From contig DAIOLC010000048.1 in NCBI GenBank assembly GCA_036756425.1, positions 1 to 12,680 on the forward strand: 12,680 nucleotides of DNA, in the 5' to 3' direction. The position numbers and the translations under genes are program-made. The stretch is from UBA6115 sp012514225 (GTDB taxonomy: Bacteria; Bacillota; Clostridia; Christensenellales; Aristaeellaceae). The notes under the pieces are model-generated. The model made no database searches. It saw only the letters and a program-made list of their open reading frames with translations, and was not told the origin of the DNA. Shown here in pieces: positions 1-6,306 of this stretch (position 1 is its first letter; each line of letters begins with the position of its first letter).

Positions 1-30
1 TGTCCGTTCCCGCCAGAGAAAGAGGCGGGT

Positions 31-681
31 TCAGACCCCCTCGTAGGCCTTCAGCGCGGAGCTGGCGCCCACGCGGGCGCAGCCCTGGGCGATGTAGCCC
101 TCGATGGCCTCCCGGGTGCGGATGCCGCCGGCCGCCTTGATGAGGACGCCGGGCGCGAGGTACCGCTTGAACAGCTCCACATCCCCGGGCGTTGCGCCGG
201 CGGGGCCGAAGCCCGTGGACGTCTTGATGAAGTCCGCCCCCGCCTCGCCGACACAGGCGCACAGGGCGATTTTTTCCTCCTCCGTCAGGTAGCAGGTCTC
301 GACGATGACCTTGAGGATCTTGCCCTCGCAGGCCGACTTGACCGCGCGGATTTCCTCCGTCACCCGGCCGAAGTCCCCGGCTTTGGCGTCGCCCAGGTGG
401 ATGACCATGTCAATCTCGTCCGCGCCGTCGGCCACGGCCTGCTGGGTCTCGAACACCTTGACCCGGGTGGTGGAATACCCCAGGGGGAAGCCCACGACGG
501 TGCAGACGGTCAGGCGGTTCCCGTACTTGTCCTTGGCCATCTTCACGAACCGCGGCGGGATGCAGGCGGACGTCATGCCGTTGTCCACCGCCTCCCGGCA
601 CACCCGGTCGACATCCCGGGCGGTCGCGTCGGGTTTCAGCAGCGTATGGTCCACATGTGAAAACACGGTTTTCTTGTCCAT
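31..681 (-). CDS. deoC: Deoxyribose-phosphate aldolase
   Basis: Cytosolic class I aldolase that reversibly cleaves 2-deoxyribose-5-phosphate to glyceraldehyde-3-phosphate and acetaldehyde in deoxynucleoside salvage. The 216-residue protein is a typical length for the short bacterial DeoC family. Visible marks are DHTLL at 11-15, the proton-relay Asp in DEIDMV (88-93), the Schiff-base Lys153 in FIKTSTGFG, the second active-site Lys182 in IKAAGGIRT, and a GASS phosphate-binding turn near 205-208. The frame stays open upstream to 774, but ATG 681 is chosen because it has an AAGGAG-type ribosome binding site seven to eight bases upstream and matches the family N-terminus; the candidate promoter at 716-744 also makes longer starts unlikely. 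No deo operon partners lie beside it; the neighbour is a divergent acetyltransferase gene. Function is near certain from the catalytic residues. Confidence 0.96.
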   Translation of the reverse strand: MDKKTVFSHVDHTLLKPDATARDVDRVCREAVDNGMTSACIPPRFVKMAKDKYGNRLTVCTVVGFPLGYSTTRVKVFETQQAVADGADEIDMVIHLGDAKAGDFGRVTEEIRAVKSACEGKILKVIVETCYLTEEEKIALCACVGEAGADFIKTSTGFGPAGATPGDVELFKRYLAPGVLIKAAGGIRTREAIEGYIAQGCARVGASSALKAYEGV

Positions 682-715
682 CAGGTGTCTCCTTCCGGGC
701 CGCAAAGCCCGCAAC

Positions 716-744
716 AGCATAGCAAAGCACCCCCTCCTTTTCAA
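716..744 (-). promoter_or_regulatory. Promoter of deoC
   Basis: On the minus strand, TTGAAA (739-744) is followed by a 17-bp spacer and TATGCT (716-721), with TG one base upstream of the -10 (extended -10). Transcription would start around 709, giving a leader of about 28 nt before the deoC ATG at 681. Identified by eye from consensus and spacing. Confidence 0.7.
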
Positions 745-745
745 G

Positions 746-773
746 TCTGAACGGGCTTTACACAGGGTATACA
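746..773 (+). promoter_or_regulatory. Candidate promoter of the acetyltransferase-hpf unit
   Basis: TATACA at 768-773 is a good -10. The only -35 at usable distance is the poor TCTGAA at 746-751 (16-bp spacer). It lies back to back with the deoC promoter. A start near 780 would exclude the ATG at 774 and support the ATG at 807 as the true start. Confidence 0.4.
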
Positions 774-806
774 ATGAGAAGAGAACACAGAAAAGAGGCG
801 ACGAAC

Positions 807-1097
807 ATGGAACTTGTCTTCGACAAAAACCGCTTCTACGGGGGGCCGGACCCCAGCAATCCGCTGGCGGAAATCACCTTCCGGCACCACCACAACAAAC
901 GGCTGGTTGTCGACCACACCTTTACGGACCCCTCCCTGCGCGGCCAGGGCGTCGCGCGAAAGCTGGTGGAAAGCGTTGCGGAGTACGCGCGCAACGAGGG
1001 CTACAAACTGCTGGCCACCTGCTCCTACGCCAAGAAGGTGCTTTCGGAGCCCGCGTTCGACGACGTGTACGTCGGCGCGAAGGAGGACCCCGCGTAA
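807..1097 (+). CDS. Small GNAT-family N-acetyltransferase (YjdJ/COG2388-like)
   Basis: A 96-residue minimal GNAT-fold protein of the short COG2388 type, which uses acetyl-CoA; the substrate of this family is generally unknown. The acetyl-CoA pyrophosphate-binding loop is visible as LRGQGVARKLV (44-54), preceded by HTFTDPS and followed by the family motif ATCSYAKK (70-77). Length agrees with the family, which lacks several strands of full-length GNATs. An upstream in-frame ATG at 774 exists, but it overlaps the predicted -10 element; the ATG at 807 has a modest AGAGG ribosome binding site and gives the usual N-terminus. The gene precedes hpf by 51 nt, with a small GC hairpin between them, so the two may be partly co-transcribed. 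I infer no specific role. Confidence 0.85.
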   Translation: MELVFDKNRFYGGPDPSNPLAEITFRHHHNKRLVVDHTFTDPSLRGQGVARKLVESVAEYARNEGYKLLATCSYAKKVLSEPAFDDVYVGAKEDPA

Positions 1098-1101
1098 AGC
1101 C

Positions 1102-1119
1102 CCGGGCAGCGCCCGGTTT
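1102..1119 (+). terminator. Weak terminator or attenuator between acetyltransferase and hpf
   Basis: A six-base-pair GC stem (CCGGGC, loop AGC, GCCCGG) is followed by TTT and then a pyrimidine-rich stretch (CCCATTTCTTTT). It is too short on U to be a strong terminator, but could reduce read-through into hpf or mark a processing site. Confidence 0.4.
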
Positions 1120-1148
1120 CCCATTTCTTTTAAGGGAGGACAACCTGC

Positions 1149-1688
1149 ATGAAGACCATCATCACCGCCAAGGGCATGAACATCACCCCGGCCATCGAGA
1201 ACCGCGTGCTGAAGAAGACCCAGACCATGGGCAAGTACCTGCGCCAGGACACGGAGATGTTCGTGCGCATGCGGCGGGAGAAGACCCTGCGTATCGTTGA
1301 AATCACCGTGCCCATCAACGGCGTGCTGCTGCGCGCGGAGGCGAGCAGCGAGGACAACCTGTTCATGTCCATCGACCGCGCCCTGGCCAAGCTGGAAAAG
1401 CAAATCCTGAGGCACCGCACCCGCCTGGACAAGCGCCTGCGCGACGAGCTGCCCGCGGACACCCAGCCGGAATTCATCGAGGACCTCAGCGCCACGGAGC
1501 AGGAGGAGCGCAAGGTGGTCCGCACCAAGTCCTACACCGTGCGCCCCATGAGCCGGGAGGACGCGGTGATGCAGATGGAGCTGCTGGGCCACACCTTCTT
1601 CGTCTTCATCGACGTGGACAGCGACCAGACACAGGTGCTCTACCTGCGCAAGGACGGCAACCTGGGCCTGCTGGTGCCGGAAGGCTGA
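1149..1688 (+). CDS. hpf: Ribosome hibernation-promoting factor, long form
   Basis: Binds the small ribosomal subunit in the mRNA/tRNA channel and, in its long form, dimerises 70S ribosomes into inactive 100S particles during stationary phase or stress. The 179-residue protein has the two expected parts: an N-terminal S30AE/RaiA domain (about 1-97, with the opening MKTIITAKGMNIT and a basic helix around KQILRHRTRLDKR) and a C-terminal dimerisation domain (about 122-177) starting VVRTKSYTVRPMSREDA and containing MELLGHTFFVFIDVD. Both domains are intact, so this is the Firmicutes-type long HPF, not the short gamma-proteobacterial form. A GGGAGG ribosome binding site lies about ten bases before ATG 1149. 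No separate promoter is obvious; transcription may come from the acetyltransferase promoter. The gene ends just before a strong terminator. Confidence 0.96.
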   Translation: MKTIITAKGMNITPAIENRVLKKTQTMGKYLRQDTEMFVRMRREKTLRIVEITVPINGVLLRAEASSEDNLFMSIDRALAKLEKQILRHRTRLDKRLRDELPADTQPEFIEDLSATEQEERKVVRTKSYTVRPMSREDAVMQMELLGHTFFVFIDVDSDQTQVLYLRKDGNLGLLVPEG

Positions 1689-1714
1689 GGCGGGCGAACT
1701 TCGCTTTATCCAAC

Positions 1715-1743
1715 GGGCGGCCGTAAGGCCGCCCATTTTTTTT
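1715..1743 (+). terminator. Rho-independent terminator after hpf
   Basis: Perfect eight-base-pair GC stem, GGGCGGCC (1715-1722) with GGCCGCCC (1727-1734), GTAA tetraloop, then A and eight T residues (1736-1743). A textbook strong terminator. Confidence 0.93.
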
Positions 1744-1797
1744 ACATGCAGCACACCGGGAATTCGCCTTGCCTTTACACGCCGGCCGTCCCGCGGC

Positions 1798-1826
1798 TTG
1801 CGCCCATGAAAGCCGGAAGATAAGAT
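1798..1826 (+). promoter_or_regulatory. Candidate promoter of the flavodoxin gene
   Basis: TTGCGC (1798-1803), 17-bp spacer, TAAGAT (1821-1826). The predicted start near 1833 leaves a short leader containing the AAGGAGG site at 1845-1851. Partial consensus match only. Confidence 0.45.
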
Positions 1827-1859
1827 GGGACAAGACCGGAAAGCAAGGAGGACGGCGGG

Positions 1860-2285
1860 ATGTCCATCATCGTAGCCTACCATACCAGGACCGGCCATTC
1901 CAGGAAGCTGGCGAAGGCGGTCGCGGCGGACATCGGCGCGGACGCGCTGGACATCCGCCAATGGAGCCCCGGCCTGAAGGCGGATACGCTGCTGCTGTTC
2001 GGCGGCATCTACGGCGGCAAGAGCGACGCCCCGATGCTGGCGTTCGCGCGCGCCCTGAGCCCCCGGGACGTCCGCCGCGCGGTGCTGATGACCAGCTGCG
2101 CCTCCGGCAAAGACCGGCAGGTCGGCGTGCGGGACGCCCTGACCGGTGCCGGCGTCGCGGTGGAAGCGGAGGAATTCGTCTGCCCCGGCGGTTTCCTGGT
2201 GTTCCGGATGGGGCGCCCCAACGCCCGGGACATCCGGGAGGCCGTCGACTTCGCCCGGCGGCACGCCGTTCCCCGCAAGGCCTGA
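1860..2285 (+). CDS. Flavodoxin-family protein
   Basis: A 141-residue single-domain flavodoxin-like protein, expected to bind FMN and act as a small cytosolic electron carrier or flavin reductase. The N-terminal strand and phosphate loop read IIVAYHTRTGHSRKLA (3-18), close to the flavodoxin (T/S)xTGxT loop, with His-Ser replacing the usual Asn-Thr at the end. LLLFGGIYGG (44-53) matches the second FMN-contact loop, and the C-terminal segment FVCPGGFLVFRMGRPN followed by a helix is typical of the short anaerobe flavodoxins. A strong AAGGAGG site lies eight bases before the ATG. Transcribed alone between two terminators. It could serve ferredoxin-linked enzymes such as the KorAB encoded downstream, but that link is speculation. 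Confidence 0.85.
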   Translation: MSIIVAYHTRTGHSRKLAKAVAADIGADALDIRQWSPGLKADTLLLFGGIYGGKSDAPMLAFARALSPRDVRRAVLMTSCASGKDRQVGVRDALTGAGVAVEAEEFVCPGGFLVFRMGRPNARDIREAVDFARRHAVPRKA

Positions 2286-2301
2286 GAATAAAACACAGAC
2301 A

Positions 2302-2327
2302 CCGCCAGCCCCGTGAAGGGCTGGCGG
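2302..2327. terminator. Bidirectional terminator between flavodoxin gene and cca
   Basis: Ten-base-pair perfect stem, CCGCCAGCCC (2302-2311) with GGGCTGGCGG (2318-2327), six-base loop. It is followed by CATTCATTTC on the plus strand and, on the minus strand, by GTGTCTGTGTTTTATT. It sits between the converging ends of two genes, so it probably serves both, though neither U-tract is perfect. Confidence 0.7.
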
Positions 2328-2357
2328 CATTCATTTCAGGCTGCACCAGCGCCGGCG

Positions 2358-3647
2358 CTACCGGGTTTCCGGTTCTCCGCCCCCCAGCAACGACCTGGCC
2401 TTTTCCATCAACGCTTCCCGGTCGTTTTCCGTCTCCCCCCTGAGCACCCTGAGCATCAGGCTGTCCAGTGCCTTCGCCATCCGCCCGTCCCTGGGGAAGC
2501 CCAGCGCGAGCAGGTCCTCCCCCTTGACGGCCAAATCCTTGAGGCCAAGGCAGGCGCCTTCGTCCACCAGGCGCAACGCAGCATCCAGCATGGCCTGCGC
2601 GCGGCGCGCTTCTTCCGACCCGCCGGCGTGGCGCGCACGGGCAAGGGCCAGCCGGAAGCGCAGCAGGGAAAGGCCCCTTTTGACACCCAGCCGGTACAGC
2701 GTGAGGCCGGGGTCGCCGGGCTGCTCCTTTTCCAGCGCGTGGCGGACGAGCAGGACGGCCTCCTCCGACGGCGCGCGGGGCTGGCGCAGGCGGTCCTGCG
2801 CGCCCGCCAGCAGCGTGGCGCATTGCCCCGGCTCCGGAGCGCTGAACAAGAACAGCGCCGCCCAGCGGGGGGCGGGCTCCCGGGGGAGCGCGCCCAGCAG
2901 GCGCAGCGCAGTTTGCCAGGGGCCGGCTTCACCCTGCCCGGCCGTGCCCACCAGGGCCCGAAGCTCCGGCAGCGCGTACAACAGCACTTGGGGGTAGGCG
3001 GAAAAGCCCCCCGCGGCCGACTCTCCGGTCAGCGCCAGGTTGATTTCCCGGCCGACACGCTCGAAGGAAACCAGGCGCAGCCGCTCTTTCGCTTCCTCCA
3101 TCGCGCGAAGGGTCTCCGGCTCGATGTCAAACCCAAGCTGGCAGGCGAAGCGCAGGGCGCGCAGGATGCGCAGCGCGTCCTCCCGGAAGCGCTCCCCCGG
3201 CTCGCCCACGGCGCGCAGCCGCCTTCTGTCGCAGTCCGCCCGGCCGGAAAAGGGGTCCACGATGCCCGTCTCCGGGTGCCAGGCCATGGCGTTGGCGGTG
3301 AAGTCGCGGCGCTTCAGGTCTTCCTCCAGGCTGGCGGTGAAGCGCACCGCGTCCGGGTGCCGCCCGTCGGAATAGCGGCCGTCGCTGCGGAAGGTGGTTA
3401 CCTCGACGGCGCGGCCGTCTGTCAGCAGCGTCAGGGTGCCGTGCTGCAGCCCGGTGTCCAGCGTCCGCAGGGGAAAAAACGCCTCCCGCATCTGCGCGGG
3501 GAGGGCCTGGGTGGCCAGGTCGTAGTCCTCCGGGACCCGCCCCAGGTAGGCGTCCCGCACGCAGCCGCCGACCAGGTAGGCCTCAAAGCCCCGCCCGTTG
3601 AGCCGCGCGATGGCGGACAGCACCTCGGGGGGCGGATGAAAACGCAT
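2358..3647 (-). CDS. cca: CCA tRNA nucleotidyltransferase (class II)
   Basis: Adds or repairs the 3'-terminal CCA of tRNA using CTP and ATP without a nucleic acid template. The 429-residue protein opens with the class II nucleotidyltransferase head: VGGCVRD (26-32), the metal-binding DYDLAT (41-46, the DxD pair), then RRDFTANA (113-120), and the amino-acid template motif EDALR (156-160) followed by ILRALRFA, the hallmark of the bacterial polymerase beta-like family. The helical neck, body and tail fill the rest; no HD domain is obvious. The frame is open to 3791, but ATG 3647 has AAAGGAG seven bases upstream and gives the family N-terminus. Poly(A) polymerase is the main alternative; the VGGCVRD and EDxxR set and the single-copy context favour CCA addition, although separate CC- and A-adding enzymes cannot be excluded without the whole genome. 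Confidence 0.93.
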   Translation of the reverse strand: MRFHPPPEVLSAIARLNGRGFEAYLVGGCVRDAYLGRVPEDYDLATQALPAQMREAFFPLRTLDTGLQHGTLTLLTDGRAVEVTTFRSDGRYSDGRHPDAVRFTASLEEDLKRRDFTANAMAWHPETGIVDPFSGRADCDRRRLRAVGEPGERFREDALRILRALRFACQLGFDIEPETLRAMEEAKERLRLVSFERVGREINLALTGESAAGGFSAYPQVLLYALPELRALVGTAGQGEAGPWQTALRLLGALPREPAPRWAALFLFSAPEPGQCATLLAGAQDRLRQPRAPSEEAVLLVRHALEKEQPGDPGLTLYRLGVKRGLSLLRFRLALARARHAGGSEEARRAQAMLDAALRLVDEGACLGLKDLAVKGEDLLALGFPRDGRMAKALDSLMLRVLRGETENDREALMEKARSLLGGGEPETR

Positions 3648-3674
3648 CGCTCGCTCCTTTGTCTTGTGTCCGTC

Positions 3675-3703
3675 ATTGTAGGAACGCCCGCCTCGCTTGT
3701 CAA
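3675..3703 (-). promoter_or_regulatory. Promoter of cca
   Basis: On the minus strand, a perfect TTGACA (3698-3703), 17-bp spacer and TACAAT (3675-3680), one mismatch from the consensus -10. Transcription would begin near 3668, about 20 nt before the ATG and just ahead of the AAAGGAG site. Its -35 overlaps that of the divergent methyltransferase promoter by five bases. Confidence 0.85.
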
Positions 3704-3725
3704 TCAAAGCGCCGCGTGCTACACT
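3697..3725 (+). promoter_or_regulatory. Promoter of the DNA methyltransferase gene
   Basis: TTGTCA (3697-3702), 17-bp spacer and TACACT (3720-3725), with TG one base before the -10. The predicted start is at about 3731-3733, at or next to an ATG at 3733, so the transcript is effectively leaderless or has a leader of only about 12 nt. Confidence 0.75.
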
Positions 3726-3732
3726 TTTGCCA

Positions 3733-3783
3733 ATGGAAAACGCATGGAAGGCCGCGTTTTGCGCGGCGGGGCAGGAGCCGTGA
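3733..3783 (+). CDS. Possible leaderless leader peptide before the methyltransferase
   Basis: A 16-codon reading frame (MENAWKAAFCAAGQEP, then TGA) begins exactly where the predicted transcript starts. Its TGA (3781-3783) overlaps an in-frame GTG (3780-3782) of the methyltransferase as GTGA, a usual arrangement for translational coupling. Nothing in the peptide suggests a function, and it may be a chance reading frame. Confidence 0.2.
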   Translation: MENAWKAAFCAAGQEP

Positions 3784-5045
3784 TCTGGCACCGGGCAGCC
3801 TGCGCCAGGGAAATCAACGACCAGCCGCAGGAAGGCGGCGCCCTGCTGTGCGCGGACGCGTTCGAGGCGGATTTATCCGCCTTTTTCGGCCAGGCCCAGT
3901 GCGTGTACCTGGACCCGCCGGCGATGAGCGGGACCCGGCCGGAGTGCAAGGTGCGGGTAGGCGAGGAAGGCTGGCTGACCAGCCGGCAGGCGGTGAAGGT
4001 GCCCGCCTACCAGGACTTCGCCCCGACGGACCGGGACGCCTACCTCGGGGAGCTCCGCAAGCTTCTGCACCTGTCCCGGCTGCTGCTCAACGACACCGGC
4101 TCCCTCTTCCTGCACGTGGAAGGCAACGCCGCGGCCCACGCGCGGCTGATGGCGGACGAGGTGATGGGCGAGGACAACTTCCGCAACGAAATCATCTGGA
4201 GCTACCAGACCGGCGGCCGCAGCCTGAAGTATTTCAGCCGCAAGCACGACACCGTGCTGTTTTATGCCAAGACGCCCGCGCATTTTTTCGATATCACCCA
4301 GGTGCCCGTGAAGCGCAAGGACAGCCGGAACAACCACATGAAGCGCCATGTGGACGAAAAGGGCCGCTCCTACCGCACCATCAGGACGGGCGGCAGGGAA
4401 TATATCTATTACGACGACGAGCCGGCCTACCCGGACGACGTCTGGGGCGACGTGAGCCGCCTGGCGCAGAAGGACCCGCAGCGCACCGGCTACCCCTCCC
4501 AGCGCCCCCAGGCGCTGCTGGACCGCATGGTGCTGTCCACCACCCGGCCGGGCGACCTGGTGGTGGATTTGATGTGCGGCTCGGGCAGCGCGCTCGCCTC
4601 CGCCGCCGCCAACGGCCGGCGCTTCCTGGGCGTGGACAGCAGCCCCGTGGCCTTCGCGGTGTGCCGCAAGCGCCTGAGCCCCTACCGGCTGGTCTGCCAG
4701 GCGCCGCTGACGGAAGCCGGCGCGCTGCTGGACGCGGCGGCGATGCCGGGCATCGGGTACTACACCGTGACGCTCAACGCCTTTACCCTGCCGGAGGAGG
4801 AGCTGGCCGGCCTGGACTGCGAGCCGGCAGGCCTGAAGCTGCGCGGCATGGACGCGGTGGACCAGTGGTACGCGGGGCTGCTCAACAACGGCGTGTTTAC
4901 CGCCTACGCCTCCGCGCTGCGCACCCGCCAGGCGCCCGCGCTTGCCACTTCGCTGGAGGTGCCGCTGCTGCGGGGCACGGTGGCCGTGATGCTCATCGAC
5001 GTGCTGGGCCGGCGCAGCCTGTGGACCGGCACCTCCGCGGTTTAG
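3744..5045 (+). CDS. Orphan beta-class DNA methyltransferase (N4/N6-type)
   Basis: A 433-residue S-adenosylmethionine-dependent DNA amino-methyltransferase with the motif order of the beta class: catalytic motif IV first (YLDPPAMSG, 55-63), SAM-binding motif I near the C-terminus (DLMCGSGS, 275-282) followed by GVDSS (motif II). Between them are EIIWSYQTGGRS, RKHDTVLFYAK and TGYPSQRPQALLDRM (compare the usual TGYPTQKP), as in Mod-like enzymes. A C-terminal extension (about 330-433) contains DQWYAG and a basic C-terminal strand. Motif IV is unusual: the fourth residue is Ala where Tyr, Phe or Trp normally stacks on the flipped base. No restriction gene is adjacent, so a regulatory or maintenance methylase, or a weak enzyme, is possible. 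The start is uncertain: ATG 3744 lacks a ribosome binding site; GTG 3780 is the alternative. The longer frame running upstream over cca is an antisense shadow. Confidence 0.82.
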   Translation: MEGRVLRGGAGAVIWHRAACAREINDQPQEGGALLCADAFEADLSAFFGQAQCVYLDPPAMSGTRPECKVRVGEEGWLTSRQAVKVPAYQDFAPTDRDAYLGELRKLLHLSRLLLNDTGSLFLHVEGNAAAHARLMADEVMGEDNFRNEIIWSYQTGGRSLKYFSRKHDTVLFYAKTPAHFFDITQVPVKRKDSRNNHMKRHVDEKGRSYRTIRTGGREYIYYDDEPAYPDDVWGDVSRLAQKDPQRTGYPSQRPQALLDRMVLSTTRPGDLVVDLMCGSGSALASAAANGRRFLGVDSSPVAFAVCRKRLSPYRLVCQAPLTEAGALLDAAAMPGIGYYTVTLNAFTLPEEELAGLDCEPAGLKLRGMDAVDQWYAGLLNNGVFTAYASALRTRQAPALATSLEVPLLRGTVAVMLIDVLGRRSLWTGTSAV

Positions 5046-5114
5046 GCAAAAGTGGGGGCGTCGGGGCGTTATTGAGAAGTTTTTAACAATAATGTGGTAT
5101 TTGTTACCATTATA

Positions 5115-5123
5115 TGTTATAGT
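5115..5123 (+). promoter_or_regulatory. Extended -10 promoter of the mreB-like gene
   Basis: TG-T-TATAGT at 5115-5123 forms an extended -10 inside the only markedly AT-rich stretch of the window (about 5080-5130). No good -35 lies 16-18 bp upstream (TGGTAT at 5095-5100). Start predicted near 5130, giving a leader of about 68 nt with AAGGGAG before the ATG. Confidence 0.55.
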
Positions 5124-5197
5124 ATGTGAAATTGAAGGCGGAGTTGTTACGGGACGCCCCGCGTCAATGGCGATTTCACCGGTAAGGGAGTGGACCG

Positions 5198-6220
5198 ATG
5201 GCTTCCGTTGAGGATATCGGAATCGACCTGGGTTCGTCCAACGTGCTCATCTCGGAGCGCGGCAAGGGCATCGTGCTCAACGAGCCGGCCGTGCTGGCCG
5301 TCAACCACGATACGCGCAACATCATCTCCATCGGCCTGGAGGCCTACCGCATGATCGGGCGGGAGCCCAGCGGCATCGCCGTGGTGCGGCCGCTGCAGAA
5401 GGGCACCATCCAGGACTTCGACATGCTCAGCATCATGCTCAACTACTTCGTCATGCGCGTGGTGGGCAAGCACCTGTTCAACCGCCCGCGCGCGCTGATG
5501 AGCGTGTCGGCGACCGCGAATGAAATCGAGAAGCGCCAGCTCATCCTGGGCATGCTGGAAGCGGGCGCGCGGCGCACCCAGATGATCGAGCGACCCCTGG
5601 CTGCCGCCATCGGCGCGGGCGTGCCCATCCACGAGGTGACCGGGCGCATGGTGGCGGACATCGGCGGGGCCACCACCGACATCGCCGTCATCTCCTCCGG
5701 GGAAATCATGGCGCGCAGCATCCTGGACACGGGGGGCGACGCCTTCACCGAGGCGCTCATCCGCTACATCCGCCTGAAGCACAACCTGCTCATCGGCTGG
5801 CGCACGGCGGAGGACCTGAAAAGCGCCGTGGGAACCGTGGACCTGAAGGAGCAAAACGCGCTGAGCCTGCCCGTCGCCGGGCGTAACCTCGTCTCCGGCC
5901 TGCCCCGGCAGGTGGACATCACCAGCGAGGAATGCGCCGAGGCCGCGGAGGACCCGCTGCACGCGCTGATCGAGGGCCTGCACAGCGTCATCGAGCACAT
6001 CCCGGCGGAACTGGCCAACGACGTGTTCGAGGACGGCCTGCTGCTCACCGGCGGGGGCGCCCAGCTGCGCAGCCTGCGCGCGGTCATCGAGGAGGAGATG
6101 CAAATCCCCGTGTACGTGGCGGAGCATCCCCAGGAATGCATCGCCCTGGGCTGCAGCCTGGTGCTGGAAAAGCCGGGCGAGTACGCCCGGATGCTGGGGG
6201 ATACCAGAAGGCAGCGATAG
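5198..6220 (+). CDS. mreB: MreB/Mbl-type bacterial actin, rod shape-determining protein
   Basis: Actin-fold ATPase that polymerises under the cytoplasmic membrane and guides lateral cell-wall synthesis. At 340 residues it has family length. Nucleotide-binding signatures are present: phosphate-1 GIDLGSSN (8-15), phosphate-2 DIGGATTDIAV (154-164) and the adenosine loop LTGGGAQL (283-290). ERPLAAAIGAG (131-141) and YIRLKHNLLIGWRTAEDLK (190-208) are also characteristic. Differences from canonical MreB include DIGGATTD for DIGGGTTE and DTGGDAFTEAL for the usual AGDxxDEAI. The start at ATG 5198 follows AAGGGAG by seven bases. It stands alone, without mreC, mreD or a penicillin-binding protein gene, as Mbl/MreBH paralogues often do; which paralogue it is cannot be told here. 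Confidence 0.9.
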   Translation: MASVEDIGIDLGSSNVLISERGKGIVLNEPAVLAVNHDTRNIISIGLEAYRMIGREPSGIAVVRPLQKGTIQDFDMLSIMLNYFVMRVVGKHLFNRPRALMSVSATANEIEKRQLILGMLEAGARRTQMIERPLAAAIGAGVPIHEVTGRMVADIGGATTDIAVISSGEIMARSILDTGGDAFTEALIRYIRLKHNLLIGWRTAEDLKSAVGTVDLKEQNALSLPVAGRNLVSGLPRQVDITSEECAEAAEDPLHALIEGLHSVIEHIPAELANDVFEDGLLLTGGGAQLRSLRAVIEEEMQIPVYVAEHPQECIALGCSLVLEKPGEYARMLGDTRRQR

Positions 6221-6246
6221 TTGCGGCACGCCCGCCTCGCCCCTTC

Positions 6247-6268
6247 CCCGCGCCATGGCGCGGGTTTT
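6247..6268 (+). terminator. Terminator after the mreB-like gene
   Basis: Palindromic stem CCCGCGC-CATG-GCGCGGG (6247-6264) followed by TTTT. The U-tract is short, but placement 26 bases after the stop codon is right. Confidence 0.75.
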
Positions 6269-6306
6269 CCTTCGGGCGCAGGCGCCGCCTTCGGGGATGC
6301 GCTCCC

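Noticed and set aside
9..29. CCCGCC...GGCGGG hairpin as deoC terminator
   Set aside because: Only six pairs with a nine-base loop and no U-tract on the minus strand within the window; the window edge prevents further judgement.
682..774. Longer DeoC start at 774
   Set aside because: Would span the predicted deoC promoter and add residues not found in the family; ATG 681 has the ribosome binding site.
305..1300. 331-codon plus-strand frame across deoC and hpf
   Set aside because: Overlaps deoC in antisense and the acetyltransferase and hpf genes in another frame; no domain visible.
741..2330. 529-codon minus-strand frame opposite hpf and the flavodoxin gene
   Set aside because: Shadow of real genes: it crosses terminators and promoters, and its translation shows no known motif.
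2313..3743. Upstream continuation of the methyltransferase frame giving a 910-residue protein
   Set aside because: This part is antisense to cca, lies upstream of a strong promoter at 3697-3725, and has composition typical of a shadow frame.
3659..5086. 475-codon alternate plus-strand frame over the methyltransferase
   Set aside because: Arg-, Pro- and Gly-rich out-of-frame translation with none of the methylase motifs.
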